The notes beneath the pieces are model-generated. The model worked only from the letters and a program-made list of their open reading frames with translations, had not been told where the DNA came from and searched no databases. A stretch of DNA of 64,000 nucleotides, from positions 1,566,882 to 1,630,881 of the forward strand of contig NZ_BMGB01000001.1 of NCBI RefSeq assembly GCF_014639655.1, written 5' to 3'. This stretch comes from Conyzicola nivalis (lineage in GTDB: Bacteria > Actinomycetota > Actinomycetes > Actinomycetales > Microbacteriaceae). A program made the translations under genes and the position numbers. Shown one piece after another: positions 1-8,019 of this stretch; position 1 is the first letter of the stretch; each line of letters opens with the position of its first letter.

Positions 1-456
1 CGTGCGGGCGACCATCGGGGTGGCGCGGTGGGTCTCGACCAGCGACGCGAGCGACGCGCCCGCTTCCTTCAGCCGCGCGAGCACCTCGTCGCACACCGCG
101 CGGGCGACGAGCATGGCCGCCGTGTCGAGGATGTCCTGGCTGGTGGCACCGAGGTGCACGTGGTCGGACGCGCCGTGGTGCAGCGCGTCGGCCGCCGCCC
201 CGAGCCATGTCACGAGCGGGATCACCGGGTTGCCGCCGGCGCGGGAGGCTGAGGCGATCGCCACGACGTCGGGCTCCGCCGTCTCGAGGCCGTCGCAGAC
301 CTCGAGCATCCACTCCGGCGCCACGCCCGTGTCGACCAGGGCGCGTGACAGCGCCAGCTCGACGCGAACCATCGCGGCGAGGAACGCCGCGTCGCCCGTC
401 AGTTCGAGGGCCCGGCTGCCCTGGGCGAGCGGGTCGAGCAGGCCGGCGTCGATCAT
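1..456 (-). CDS. pcaB: 3-carboxy-cis,cis-muconate cycloisomerase, N-terminal part (cut by window edge)
   Basis: Lactonises 3-carboxy-cis,cis-muconate, the product of protocatechuate 3,4-dioxygenase, in the beta-ketoadipate pathway (family knowledge). The 152 visible codons start MIDAGLLDPLAQG and show the fumarase/aspartase-superfamily segments GGNPVIPLV and HLGATSQDILDTA, which form part of the active site. The ATG at 456 overlaps the pcaG stop by four bases (ATGA), so translation is coupled and the gene is the third of a pcaH-pcaG-pcaB operon. The 3' part runs off the left edge, so nothing can be said about a possible fused pcaL/pcaC domain. The operon context and the superfamily motifs together make the call secure. 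Confidence 0.9.
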   Translation of the reverse strand, partial: MIDAGLLDPLAQGSRALELTGDAAFLAAMVRVELALSRALVDTGVAPEWMLEVCDGLETAEPDVVAIASASRAGGNPVIPLVTWLGAAADALHHGASDHVHLGATSQDILDTAAMLVARAVCDEVLARLKEAGASLASLVETHRATPMVART

Positions 457-974
457 GTGTACTCCAGGAACACGGTCTCGCCGTCGCCCTGCAGCCGGAT
501 GTCGAAGCGGTAGGAGCGTTCGGCGTCGGCCGTGGCGACGAGGGTCGTCCGGCGGTCGGCGGGCAGCGACCCGAGCAGCGCGTCGTCGACGTCGGAGAAG
601 TAGGCGCGGGTGAACAGGTGGTGGCTGAGGCCACGCGCGAAGATGGCGACGGTCGCGAACGAAGTGCCCGGGACGAGGGTCGTGAAGGAGTACTCGCCGG
701 CGAGGTTCGTCGCCGCGCGGCCGAAGCCCGTGAAGCCGAAACCGTCGCGCACCAGACTGCCCCGCCGCCGGCTCGGCGACCCCGTGTCATCCGCCTGCCA
801 GATTTCGATCACCGCGTCGCGCACGCCCGTTCCGGTTCCGTCGAAGACCGTGCCGTGCAGCCGGACCGCGCGCGGGTCGGCGGCCGGGGCGACCCGCGGG
901 CCGTCGTCGTAGGGCAGCGCGAAGTGGAAGAACGGCCCGACCGTCTGCGACGGGGTCGGCGCGAAGTCATTCAT
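453..974 (-). CDS. pcaG: protocatechuate 3,4-dioxygenase alpha subunit
   Basis: Structural partner of PcaH in the intradiol ring-cleaving dioxygenase that converts protocatechuate to 3-carboxy-cis,cis-muconate. The 173-residue protein has the intradiol-dioxygenase beta-barrel signatures TPSQTVGPFFHFAL at the N terminus, AVIEIWQADDTG, GFTGFGRAATNLAGEYSF and IFARGLSHHLFTRAYF. As usual for alpha subunits it lacks the Tyr/Tyr/His/His iron ligand set of PcaH. The ATG at 974 lies 8 bases inside the end of pcaH, and its stop overlaps the start of pcaB, so the three genes are translationally coupled. Length is slightly short for the family (about 190-200 residues) but complete. Confidence 0.96.
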   Translation of the reverse strand: MNDFAPTPSQTVGPFFHFALPYDDGPRVAPAADPRAVRLHGTVFDGTGTGVRDAVIEIWQADDTGSPSRRRGSLVRDGFGFTGFGRAATNLAGEYSFTTLVPGTSFATVAIFARGLSHHLFTRAYFSDVDDALLGSLPADRRTTLVATADAERSYRFDIRLQGDGETVFLEYT

Positions 975-1743
975 CGGCGTCCTCCGCCTCCAGCCAGGTC
1001 GACCGGGGGCCGGTCAGCACGATGTCCCAGCGGTAGCCGAGCGAGTGCTCGGGAACGCTCGAGGAGTGGTCGTACCGCCCGACGAGCCGCTCGCGCGCGG
1101 CCGGGTCGGCGATCGACTGGTAGATCGGGTCGAGGGCGAACAGCGGGTCGCCGGGAAAATACATCTGCGTCACCAGCCGCTGCGTGAACTGCGAGCCGAA
1201 CACCGAGAAGTGGATGTGCGCCGGACGCCAGGCGTTCGTGTGGTTGAGCCACGGGTACGGGCCGGGCTTGATGGTCCGGAACGAGTACGAGCCGTCGTCG
1301 CCGGTGATCGCCCGGCCCACCCCGGTGAAGTTCGGGTCGAGCGGCGCCGGGTGCTGGTCGCGCTTGTGCACGTAGCGCCCGGCCGAGTTCGCCTGCCAGA
1401 GCTCGATGAGCTGCGCGCGCACCGGCCGGCCGTCACCGTCGACGACGCGCCCGCTCACGGTGATGCGTTCGCCGAGCGGCTCGCCGGCGTGCTGGATCGT
1501 GAGGTCCGACTCGAGCTCGTCGACGTCGGTGTGGCCGAAGGCCGGGGAGAAGCGCTCGATCTCTTCCGGGTCGACCCTGACGAGCTGGTGGGTCGGATGT
1601 CTCAGCAGCGAGCTGCGGTAGGGCGGGTAGTCGCGGCGCGGGTGCAGCTCGGGGGCTCCCCCGGCGCTGACGAGGGCCGCGGCATCCGCCTCGATCTGCC
1701 GGATCTCCTCGGAGATCGCGGCCTGGGTCTCGGGCTGACTCAC
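967..1743 (-). CDS. pcaH: protocatechuate 3,4-dioxygenase beta subunit
   Basis: Catalytic, Fe(III)-binding subunit of protocatechuate 3,4-dioxygenase. In the 258-residue protein the four expected iron ligands are present with the spacing of the Pseudomonas enzyme: Tyr124 (AGRYVHKRD), Tyr163 (PGPYPWLNH), His176 and His178 (RPAHIHFS). An N-terminal PcaH-type segment (HPRRDYPPYRSSLLRHPTH) is also visible. The GTG start at 1743 is preceded by a purine-rich Shine-Dalgarno (AGGGGGAG). It is the first gene of the pca operon and follows an IclR gene on the same strand after 76 bases that contain a GTTCCACT-N3-TGG palindrome. Confidence 0.97.
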   Translation of the reverse strand: MSQPETQAAISEEIRQIEADAAALVSAGGAPELHPRRDYPPYRSSLLRHPTHQLVRVDPEEIERFSPAFGHTDVDELESDLTIQHAGEPLGERITVSGRVVDGDGRPVRAQLIELWQANSAGRYVHKRDQHPAPLDPNFTGVGRAITGDDGSYSFRTIKPGPYPWLNHTNAWRPAHIHFSVFGSQFTQRLVTQMYFPGDPLFALDPIYQSIADPAARERLVGRYDHSSSVPEHSLGYRWDIVLTGPRSTWLEAEDADE

Positions 1744-1812
1744 GATTCTCCCCCTAGCGACGACGACAGGCGGGTCCAGTCTGCGTCAGCGCGTCTCGAC
1801 GACGGAGCGGGT

Positions 1813-1826
1813 GTTCCACTCAATGG
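1813..1826. promoter_or_regulatory. putative IclR-type operator upstream of pcaH
   Basis: Plus strand reads GTTCCACTCAATGG, an imperfect palindrome with a CCA-N5-TGG core, 69 bases before the pcaH start. The same pattern is found at 5695, 7205 and 11140. A possible -10 element (CAGACT) for pcaH lies downstream of it. Its first bases overlap the stop of the IclR gene. Assignment to an IclR protein is inference from the neighbouring regulators. Confidence 0.55.
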
Positions 1827-2620
1827 GTGGCCCGTTGCCGGGAGAGGTGCGGCTGGCTGCTGAGGCGGCCGAGGTTGAGGGCGGCGAGGTGCACGGCGGG
1901 GCCGATGCGCCGCGGGTCGAAATTGCCGATGCGGCCGGAGACCGAGAGGGCGGCGACCGGGCGCGACTCGGTGGTGAGGATGGGGCTCGCCGCGGCGGTG
2001 ACGCCGGGTCCCGCCTCGGCGGTGGAATAGGCGAGCCCGGTGGCGCGGATGGTCTCGAGCTCGCGCAGCAGCGACGCGGAGTCGGTGATCGTGCCGGGCT
2101 GGTAGGCCACGAAGCCGTTCTCGATCACCCGCTCCACGACCTCGGGCGGCGAGAACGCGAGCAGGGCCTTGCCCGCGCCGGTCGCGTAGGCGGGCAGGCG
2201 TCCGCCGACGCGCGAGAGCAGGTACGAGGAGTCGTACCCGCGCAGGATGCCGATGTAGACGATCTCCGTGCCCTCGAGCACGGAGAGGTGCACGGTCTGC
2301 CGGGTGGAACTGCGCAGGTCGACCATGGTGGGGAGGGCGAGCGAGCGCAGTTCGTTGGGCTGGCCCGAGAGGGTGCCCAACTCGAACAGCCGCAGCCCGA
2401 TGCACACCAGCCCGCCGCGGCGCTCGAGGTAGCCGTGTTCGACGAGGCTCGACACGAGGCGCGAGGCCGTGGACTTCGGGAGGCCCGAGCGGCGGGCGAT
2501 CTCGTTGACCCCCATGCGGTCGTTCTGGGGCGTGAAGGCTCCGAGCACGGCGGTCATGCGTTCGATGATCGATACGGCGGCGTTCGGCTCGGCCACTGCT
2601 TCGTCACCACCCTTGGTCAC
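1820..2620 (-). CDS. IclR-family transcriptional regulator (candidate pca regulator)
   Basis: DNA-binding regulator with an N-terminal winged helix (about residues 15-75: VSIIERMTAVLGAF, GVNEIARRSGLPKSTASRLVSSL) and a C-terminal effector-binding IclR domain (about 80-255). It precedes pcaH on the same strand by 76 bases, so it is a candidate regulator of the pca operon, comparable in role to PcaR/PcaU-type IclR proteins. The GTG at 2620 directly abuts the palindrome TATCCAT-N3-ATGGATA with no Shine-Dalgarno, so a leaderless or slightly downstream start is possible. It is closely similar to the third IclR gene at 7220 through the HTH region, suggesting paralogues. The effector is unknown. Confidence 0.93.
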   Translation of the reverse strand: MTKGGDEAVAEPNAAVSIIERMTAVLGAFTPQNDRMGVNEIARRSGLPKSTASRLVSSLVEHGYLERRGGLVCIGLRLFELGTLSGQPNELRSLALPTMVDLRSSTRQTVHLSVLEGTEIVYIGILRGYDSSYLLSRVGGRLPAYATGAGKALLAFSPPEVVERVIENGFVAYQPGTITDSASLLRELETIRATGLAYSTAEAGPGVTAAASPILTTESRPVAALSVSGRIGNFDPRRIGPAVHLAALNLGRLSSQPHLSRQRATH

Positions 2621-2637
2621 TATCCATATTATGGATA
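2621..2637. promoter_or_regulatory. palindromic operator next to the IclR start
   Basis: TATCCATATTATGGATA has two perfect 7-bp arms around ATT. It touches the GTG of the minus-strand IclR gene and is 89 bases before the divergent IclR gene at 2727. It also contains an AT-rich -10-like core. Autoregulation by one of the flanking IclR proteins is the likely use; this is inference. Confidence 0.6.
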
Positions 2638-2726
2638 CATCATCTACGATATGAATACAGCATGGCCTTCCGCCGTGCCGCCGTCAATCGGGTAGCCCAC
2701 GGAGCCGCCCCGGAGAGGACTCGCCC

Positions 2727-3482
2727 GTGCCAGCAGAACGCACCGACATGGTCGGTAAAGCCCTCTCCCTGCTCGTGCTGCTCGGCGACACGGCACAGGG
2801 CGCGACGGCGACCGAACTCTCGGTGGCTGCCGCCCTGCCGTTCAGCACGACCCACCGCCTGCTGCGCTCGCTCTCGCAGCAGGGCTTCGTGGCCTTCGAC
2901 GCCGGCACCAAGCGGTACGCGCTCGGCATCCGGGTCTTCCAGCTCGGGCAGCGGGTGTCGAACGCGAACGGGTTGGCCGGTTCGTCCATCCCCGTGCTGC
3001 GTTCCCTCACCGAGCACACGCGCGAGGCCAGCATCCTCGGCGTGCTCGACACGAACCACGTTCTCACGGTGAGCAAGGTCGACGGGCCGCAGGCCTTCCG
3101 CGTCACGAGCGACCCCGGCACGCACAGCCCGCTGCACGCCACCGCGCTCGGCAAGGTGCTCGTGGCCTTCTCCGACGACTGGGAGGCCAGGGTCGCCGAA
3201 CTCGACCTGTTCGCCCGCACCGAGAAAACCATCACCGACCGCCGGGTGTTCCGCGGCGAGATCGAGCGCGTGCGCGAGCTCGGCTACGGCACCATGTACG
3301 AGGAGAACGAGGTCGGCATGAGCGCCCTCGCCGCCCCCGTGCGCTCGGCCGACGGACGGGTCATCGGCGCCGTCGCGATCGCGGCTCCGGTGTTCCGGTT
3401 GCCGTTCGACGAGCTTCTCGCGTTCCTGCCCCAGCTGCGGGCCGCCGCCGCCGAGCTCTCCGTGCGCGTTCCCGCGCCCTAG
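2727..3482 (+). CDS. IclR-family transcriptional regulator
   Basis: A 251-residue regulator with a winged-helix N-terminus (about residues 1-65: MVGKALSLLVLLGD, ATELSVAAALPFSTTHRLLRSL) and an IclR effector domain. It is divergent from the IclR gene at 1820. The GTG start at 2727 has a strong Shine-Dalgarno (GGAGAGGA, 2712-2719). It is less like the other two IclR proteins of the island, so it probably sees a different ligand or operator. Its stop overlaps the stop of the convergent Dabb gene at 3479. Confidence 0.92.
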   Translation: MPAERTDMVGKALSLLVLLGDTAQGATATELSVAAALPFSTTHRLLRSLSQQGFVAFDAGTKRYALGIRVFQLGQRVSNANGLAGSSIPVLRSLTEHTREASILGVLDTNHVLTVSKVDGPQAFRVTSDPGTHSPLHATALGKVLVAFSDDWEARVAELDLFARTEKTITDRRVFRGEIERVRELGYGTMYEENEVGMSALAAPVRSADGRVIGAVAIAAPVFRLPFDELLAFLPQLRAAAAELSVRVPAP

Positions 3483-3775
3483 GGCTCCACCTCGAAGTCG
3501 ACGACGGCGAGGGACGCCTTCACGTCCTTGGAGACGGCGAGCACCGCCGCGTGGGCCGGATGCGTGGAGTACGTCTCGAGGTCGGCGAGCGTCGAGAAGT
3601 CGGCGACGATCGCGAGTTCGTGGGACGCCGGGCCGTGCAGGACGTCTTCCCCGACCGACATCGACAGCACCTCGGGGATCTGTTCGGGCAGGTCGCGGAT
3701 CATGGCGATCCAGTGCGCCCTGGCCGCGGGCGTGAACTCGGGCACGAACGTGAAGACCGCGACGTGGCGGATCAC
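3479..3775 (-). CDS. Dabb (stress-responsive A/B barrel) domain protein
   Basis: A 98-residue single-domain protein of the dimeric alpha/beta-barrel (Dabb) fold: IRHVAVFTFVPEF at the N terminus, a helix with IPEVLSMSVGEDV, then HELAIVADFSTLADLETYSTHPAH. The GTG start at 3775 overlaps the quiC stop by four bases (GTGA), so the protein is made together with the dehydratase. Dabb proteins are small cofactor-free enzymes or binding proteins; the precise job in hydroaromatic degradation is not known from the sequence. Confidence 0.85.
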   Translation of the reverse strand: MIRHVAVFTFVPEFTPAARAHWIAMIRDLPEQIPEVLSMSVGEDVLHGPASHELAIVADFSTLADLETYSTHPAHAAVLAVSKDVKASLAVVDFEVEP

Positions 3776-5613
3776 GACAGGCCCGCCCGACGGGTGTGCT
3801 GTGCGGCGAGACGCACGGGCGCGTTCGTGGCTCCGTAGCCCGCGTAGCCCCGCCGCCTTTCGACGATCTCGAAGAAGACGCTGCCGAGCGACTCGGTATA
3901 GAAGTGCAGAAACTCGCCCCGCTCGTCGCGGTCGTACATGAGCTGCAGTTCGCGCAGCTGCTCGAGGAACGCCGGGTCGAGGTCGAAGCGCGAGTCGAGA
4001 TCGTCGTAGTAGTTGTCGCCGATCGGCAGGAAGGACAGGCCGCGCTGGCGTGCCCGCTTCGCCGCCGCCACAGCGTCGGTCGACGCGAAGGCCACGTGCT
4101 GGGCCTGCACCGGATTCGCTACGTTCTCGGCCGGTGCGAGATTCAACACCAGCCGGACCGCGCCGCCGGGTGCGCTCATCACCTGGCTGCGCACCAGCCC
4201 GGTCGGCGCGGCGACGTCGAGCGACGGCTGCGGGTCGAGCCCGAGCACGCTCGTGCAGAACAGCACGGCCGCGTCGAAGTACTCCCACGACTGCGCGAGG
4301 TTGACGTGGTCGACCCGGGTGACGAGGGAATCGGCGGCCGGAACCGGCGCGTTCTCGAACTCCGCGACCCAGGCCGGCACGCCCGCGGCGCCGATGCGTC
4401 CGAAGAACACCTCGGACGAGTCGGGCGCCCTGACGCCGAGAAGCGGTTCGTCGCCCGCCCCTTCCTCGCGCGGCACCGGCGGAGCGAGCAGTCGGGCGGC
4501 CCGCTCTGCGGCCGCGTGCGTGTCGGCGACGTCGAACCCGAGCGCGGCGACCGCCGGCGCACCCGCCGTGGCGTCGCCGTTGTTGATCACGACCCGCGCG
4601 CCGCCCTGCGCCCAGAGTTCGACCGGCTTGGTGCGGTGCGATCCGCCGTCGTCGAAGCCGAGTTGGTAGAGGGTCGTGCGCACACGGTCGCGTTGGCCGT
4701 CCTCGGCGCGGATCTCGACGAAGTTGAACCCGACGGGCGGGTCCATCTCCGGCAACGGCTCGACCCGCATGTGGGCGCCCTCGCTCCCGTCGCGGTCGAG
4801 CGCCTCCGACGCGAGTTCCTGCAGCCACTCGAGGGACCGCATCGCGTCGATAGCGGTGCGGAACGGGTCGGTTCGGCGGAACGTGTCGTTGAAGATCTCG
4901 AGCGAGACCGGTCCGTCGTACCCCGACCGCAGCAGGTGCCCCATGAAGTCGGCGAGGTCGAATGCGCCCTCGCCCGGAAACACCCGGTGGTGGCGGCTCC
5001 ACGACAGCAGGTCCATGGTGAGGCCCGGTGCATCCGCCATCTGGACGAAGAAGATCTTGTCGGCGGGGATCGTCTCGATCGCCACCGGGTCCCAGCCGCG
5101 GGAGAGGATGTGGAAACTGTCGAGGCAGTGACCGACGGCCGGGTGGTCGACCGAGCGCACGATGCGGGCCGCGTGCTCGTAGTCGGCCACGAAGCGTCCC
5201 CAGGCGAGCGCCTCGTAGGCGACGCGCACGCCGTTGTCGGCCGCGACATCGCCGAGGCGCCGCAACTGGTCGACCGCGAGCGCGTCGTCGGAGCTCACCG
5301 CCGTTCCGACGTTGCTGCAGAGCAGCATGGTGTCGATGCCGAGCCGGTTCATCAGGTCGAACTTGGCCCGCGCGCGGCGCAGATTGTGCCGCAGCTTCTC
5401 TTCGCTCACACCCTCGAAGTCGCGGAACGGCTGGTACAGGTCGAGGGTGATGCCCAGATCCACGGCGAGCGCCGCGACATCGCGCGGCGGCAGCGGTGAC
5501 GACACGAAGTCGGGCTCGAAGATCTCCACCCCGTCGAAGCCGGCCGCGGCGCTCGCCCTCAGCTTCTCGTCGAGCGTTCCGCTCAGGCACACCGTGGCAA
5601 TGGAAGTCTTCAT
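3772..5613 (-). CDS. quiC: 3-dehydroshikimate dehydratase fused to an HPPD-like domain
   Basis: Converts 3-dehydroshikimate to protocatechuate, joining quinate/shikimate breakdown to the pca pathway. The 613-residue protein has an N-terminal AP-endonuclease-2 like TIM barrel (1-280) whose metal ligands E134, D165, Q191 and E239 are all present at the positions I recall for Pseudomonas QuiC1. A C-terminal VOC/4-hydroxyphenylpyruvate-dioxygenase-like half follows (about 290-600) with candidate ligands in DHVNLA, QHVAFAS and FFEIVERR. This two-domain form is known in proteobacteria and some actinobacteria; the function of the C-terminal half is unsettled. The ATG at 5613 lies 81 bases from a GTTCCA-type palindrome. 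The gene is coupled to the downstream Dabb gene and divergent from aroQ. Confidence 0.93.
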   Translation of the reverse strand: MKTSIATVCLSGTLDEKLRASAAAGFDGVEIFEPDFVSSPLPPRDVAALAVDLGITLDLYQPFRDFEGVSEEKLRHNLRRARAKFDLMNRLGIDTMLLCSNVGTAVSSDDALAVDQLRRLGDVAADNGVRVAYEALAWGRFVADYEHAARIVRSVDHPAVGHCLDSFHILSRGWDPVAIETIPADKIFFVQMADAPGLTMDLLSWSRHHRVFPGEGAFDLADFMGHLLRSGYDGPVSLEIFNDTFRRTDPFRTAIDAMRSLEWLQELASEALDRDGSEGAHMRVEPLPEMDPPVGFNFVEIRAEDGQRDRVRTTLYQLGFDDGGSHRTKPVELWAQGGARVVINNGDATAGAPAVAALGFDVADTHAAAERAARLLAPPVPREEGAGDEPLLGVRAPDSSEVFFGRIGAAGVPAWVAEFENAPVPAADSLVTRVDHVNLAQSWEYFDAAVLFCTSVLGLDPQPSLDVAAPTGLVRSQVMSAPGGAVRLVLNLAPAENVANPVQAQHVAFASTDAVAAAKRARQRGLSFLPIGDNYYDDLDSRFDLDPAFLEQLRELQLMYDRDERGEFLHFYTESLGSVFFEIVERRRGYAGYGATNAPVRLAAQHTRRAGLS

Positions 5614-5694
5614 CGACGCACCGCTTCTCCCTCATCGACCCGTTGCTGATCCCCCAGTGTCCGAGGGCGCATCTCCGGGGCACAATCGCCGCGC

Positions 5695-5708
5695 CCATCC
5701 AGTGGAAC
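5695..5708. promoter_or_regulatory. shared operator motif between quiC and aroQ
   Basis: Minus strand reads GTTCCACTGGATGG. Towards quiC it is followed at fixed distance by GGCGATTGTG, and then by GACACT, which could serve as -35 and -10 elements. The site lies 81 bases from the quiC start and 74 from the aroQ start, so one site could serve both divergent genes. Confidence 0.6.
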
Positions 5709-5782
5709 GGGCCGTGCGCACGCCGAAGCTGGCCCGCAGAATGGCGGGCAGAGCAAATACCGACGGTCAAAGGAGACAGTGC

Positions 5783-6232
5783 ATGAACTCGCAGCGCCCC
5801 AGCATCCTCGTGGTGAACGGCCCCAATCTCAACCTGCTCGGCCTTCGCGAGCCGGGGATCTACGGGCACGACACGCTGGCCGACGCCGAGAAGCTCGCCC
5901 GCGACACCGCCGAGGCCGCGGGCTTCGACCTCGACTTCTTCCAGAGCAACTGGGAGGGCGCCATCGTCGACCGCCTGCATGAGGCGCGCGGGGTGGCGAA
6001 CGGCATCATCGTGAACCCGGCCGGTTTCACGAGCACGTCGATCACCCTGCTCGACACGCTGCTGGCGGTCTCGCTGCCGGTCGTCGAGGTGCACGTGTCG
6101 AACATCCACCGACGCGAACAGTTCCGGCACTTCTCCTACGTCTCGACCATGGCCGACGCGGTGATCGCGGGCTGCGGTATCGCCGGCTACCGGTACGCCG
6201 TCGACTACCTCGTGGCCCGCACCTCGAGCTGA
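5783..6232 (+). CDS. aroQ: type II 3-dehydroquinate dehydratase
   Basis: Interconverts 3-dehydroquinate and 3-dehydroshikimate. The 149-residue protein has the type II signature GPNLNLLGLREPGIYG with catalytic Arg22 and Tyr27, VNPAGFTSTS with Asn79, and VEVHVSNIHRRE with His104. The ATG at 5783 has a good Shine-Dalgarno (AAAGGAGA). Lying between a dehydroshikimate dehydratase and a quinate/shikimate dehydrogenase, it is most likely the catabolic copy (QuiB/QsuC role) rather than the biosynthetic one. It is convergent with aroE, with only 6 bases between their ends. Confidence 0.95.
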   Translation: MNSQRPSILVVNGPNLNLLGLREPGIYGHDTLADAEKLARDTAEAAGFDLDFFQSNWEGAIVDRLHEARGVANGIIVNPAGFTSTSITLLDTLLAVSLPVVEVHVSNIHRREQFRHFSYVSTMADAVIAGCGIAGYRYAVDYLVARTSS

Positions 6233-6238
6233 CCCTCG

Positions 6239-7126
6239 TCAGCCCAGCTGCCGGGCGCCCTGGCTGCCGGCCGCGATGATGCGCTCGAAATGACGCAGCA
6301 TCCGGTCGGCATCCGGCGTGATACCGGTGAAGAGACGGATTCCCTCGGCCGCCTGGAACACCAGCATGTACCCGCCGCCGACGGTGAGGCAGCCGAGCGC
6401 GCGGGCCGCGGTCATCAGCTCGGTCTCGAGGGGCATGTAGACGACGTCATGCACCCAGAGGTCGCGGCGCAGCAGGTCGAGGGGGACGGCAGACCCCGGA
6501 TGCGACGGCATGCCCACGGGGGACGCGTTGACGACGCCGTCGGCCGAGGGAAGAAAACGGCCCGCGTCGTCGACGGATCCGCCGACGATCGCCGTGCGCT
6601 CGTGCGCCGTGTTGAGCGAGTCGGCCACGGCGCCCGCTCGCTCGACGTCGACATCGAGGAGCACCAGCCGCTCGACGCCGCTGCGCAGCAGGGCGTGCGC
6701 CACGGCCACCCCGGCACCGCCCGCCCCGAACTGCACGACGGTGCGCCGCGGCACGCCCCCGAGGTTCTTCTCGATCGAATGGGCGAAGCCGTACCAGTCG
6801 GTGTTGTGGCCGATCAGCCGACCGCCGTCGAACACGATGGTGTTCACCGCTCCGAGCACCCAGGCGTCGCGGGACATCTCGTCGACGTGGTCGACCGCGA
6901 GCTGCTTAAAGGGGTGGGTGATGTTGACCCCGCGATAGCCACCCTCGCGAGCCGCCTCGATGGACGCCCCCACGTCGCCGTATGCGGCGTCCCGGCTGCC
7001 GTCGAAGATGTCGTAGCTGTAGTCGAGTCCGAGCGCCGCCGCCTCCGCCTCGTGCAGCACCGGCGACAGCGACAGCTCGAGCCCGAGGCCGATGAGACCG
7101 ACGCGATACGACTCAGTTGTGCCCAT
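6239..7126 (-). CDS. quinate/shikimate dehydrogenase (AroE/QsuD-like)
   Basis: Oxidises quinate or shikimate to the 3-dehydro compound in catabolism. The 295-residue protein starts MGTTESYRVGLIGLG; this ATG at 7126 was chosen over an upstream in-frame one because homology begins here. Visible are the substrate-binding SLSPVLHEAE segment, catalytic Lys74 (NITHPFKQ) and Asp110 (HNTDWYGF), the dinucleotide loop GAGGAGVA (135-142) and an acidic Asp158 after the second beta strand (LLDVD). That acidic residue suggests NAD rather than NADP, as in QsuD-type catabolic enzymes. Its promoter region carries the shared GTTCCA palindrome at 7205. Confidence 0.92.
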   Translation of the reverse strand: MGTTESYRVGLIGLGLELSLSPVLHEAEAAALGLDYSYDIFDGSRDAAYGDVGASIEAAREGGYRGVNITHPFKQLAVDHVDEMSRDAWVLGAVNTIVFDGGRLIGHNTDWYGFAHSIEKNLGGVPRRTVVQFGAGGAGVAVAHALLRSGVERLVLLDVDVERAGAVADSLNTAHERTAIVGGSVDDAGRFLPSADGVVNASPVGMPSHPGSAVPLDLLRRDLWVHDVVYMPLETELMTAARALGCLTVGGGYMLVFQAAEGIRLFTGITPDADRMLRHFERIIAAGSQGARQLG

Positions 7127-7204
7127 GCCTTGACCCCGTTGTCTCGTCGCTGATTTGTGCGTTGGAAGTGTGACCCGGAGCCCCGGAGGCGGCAATCGGC
7201 AGTG

Positions 7205-7218
7205 CCATCTAGTGGAAC
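7205..7218. promoter_or_regulatory. shared operator motif and promoter upstream of the quinate/shikimate dehydrogenase
   Basis: Minus strand reads GTTCCACTAGATGG, followed four bases later by GCCGATTGCC and, 17 bases after TTGCCG, by CACACT (possible -35/-10). It is 78 bases before the start at 7126. It sits just outside the stop codon of the upstream IclR gene. Confidence 0.6.
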
Positions 7219-7219
7219 G

Positions 7220-7957
7220 CTACAGACGCCGGGCGAGGCCGAGGGCGGCGGTTCGCACCGCGGGACCGGCGCCGGGCGCGTCGAACGCGCCCGTGCGGCC
7301 GCACACCGAGATGGCGGCGACCGCCCGGCCCGCGCCGTCGAGGATCGGGCTCGCCACGCAGTCCGCGCCGCTGTCCGAGTCGAGCGCGATGCCGCCGGCC
7401 CGCACCCCGTCGAGCTGCGCCCGGAACGCCGAGACCCTCACGGGCGCGGCACCCACCAGGGGCAGGCCGGTCTCGATGACGCGCTCGACGGCATCCGGGG
7501 CCGAGAAGGCGAGAATCGCCTTGCCGACGGCCGTCGCGTGCGCGGGCAGGCGGCTGCCGATGCGCGCCCTCGGCGCGGGCGGGTTGCGTCCGTGGATCAC
7601 CCCGACGTAGACCACCTCGACGCCCTCGAGCACGGCGAGCTGTACGGTGTGGCCCGTGACGTCGCGCAGGTCGGCCATCGCGGCGAGCGCGAGCGTGCGC
7701 AGGGCCTTCGGCTGCGCCGCCAGCTCGCCCAGTTCGAACAGCCGCAGGCCGAGCCGCACCCCGGCGCCGTCCCGCTCGAGGTAGCGGTGCTCGACCAGCT
7801 CGGAGACGAGGCGCGACACCGTCGACTTCGGTAGGTTCGCCCGTCGTGCCAGCTCGGAGATGCCGACCCGCTGGTCGTCCGCTCCGAAGCATCCGAGCAC
7901 GATGGTGACGCGCTCGATGACCGAGACGGCGTCGCTCCACTGCGAGGTGCGCATCAT
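7220..7957 (-). CDS. IclR-family transcriptional regulator (candidate quinate/shikimate regulator)
   Basis: A 245-residue regulator with winged helix (about 10-72: VSVIERVTIVLGCF, GISELARRANLPKSTVSRLVSEL) and C-terminal effector-binding domain. The HTH segment is nearly the same as that of the regulator at 1820, including KST-SRLV in the recognition helix, so the two may read the same operator. It starts with ATGATG at 7957 and lies between the TRAP transporter genes and the quinate/shikimate dehydrogenase, all on the minus strand. This places it as a candidate activator or repressor of the GTTCCA-motif promoters. Confidence 0.93.
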   Translation of the reverse strand: MMRTSQWSDAVSVIERVTIVLGCFGADDQRVGISELARRANLPKSTVSRLVSELVEHRYLERDGAGVRLGLRLFELGELAAQPKALRTLALAAMADLRDVTGHTVQLAVLEGVEVVYVGVIHGRNPPAPRARIGSRLPAHATAVGKAILAFSAPDAVERVIETGLPLVGAAPVRVSAFRAQLDGVRAGGIALDSDSGADCVASPILDGAGRAVAAISVCGRTGAFDAPGAGPAVRTAALGLARRL

Positions 7958-8019
7958 TCATCCGATACCGGCGCGAGGGGAGCGGGCCTTGCCGGTCCGC
8001 TCCCCCAACCGCGCTGGCG

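Noticed and set aside
5783-6232. Biosynthetic role for the type II dehydroquinase
   Set aside because: Its neighbours are catabolic and it shares their operator region, so it is reported as most likely catabolic; the biosynthetic role cannot be excluded.
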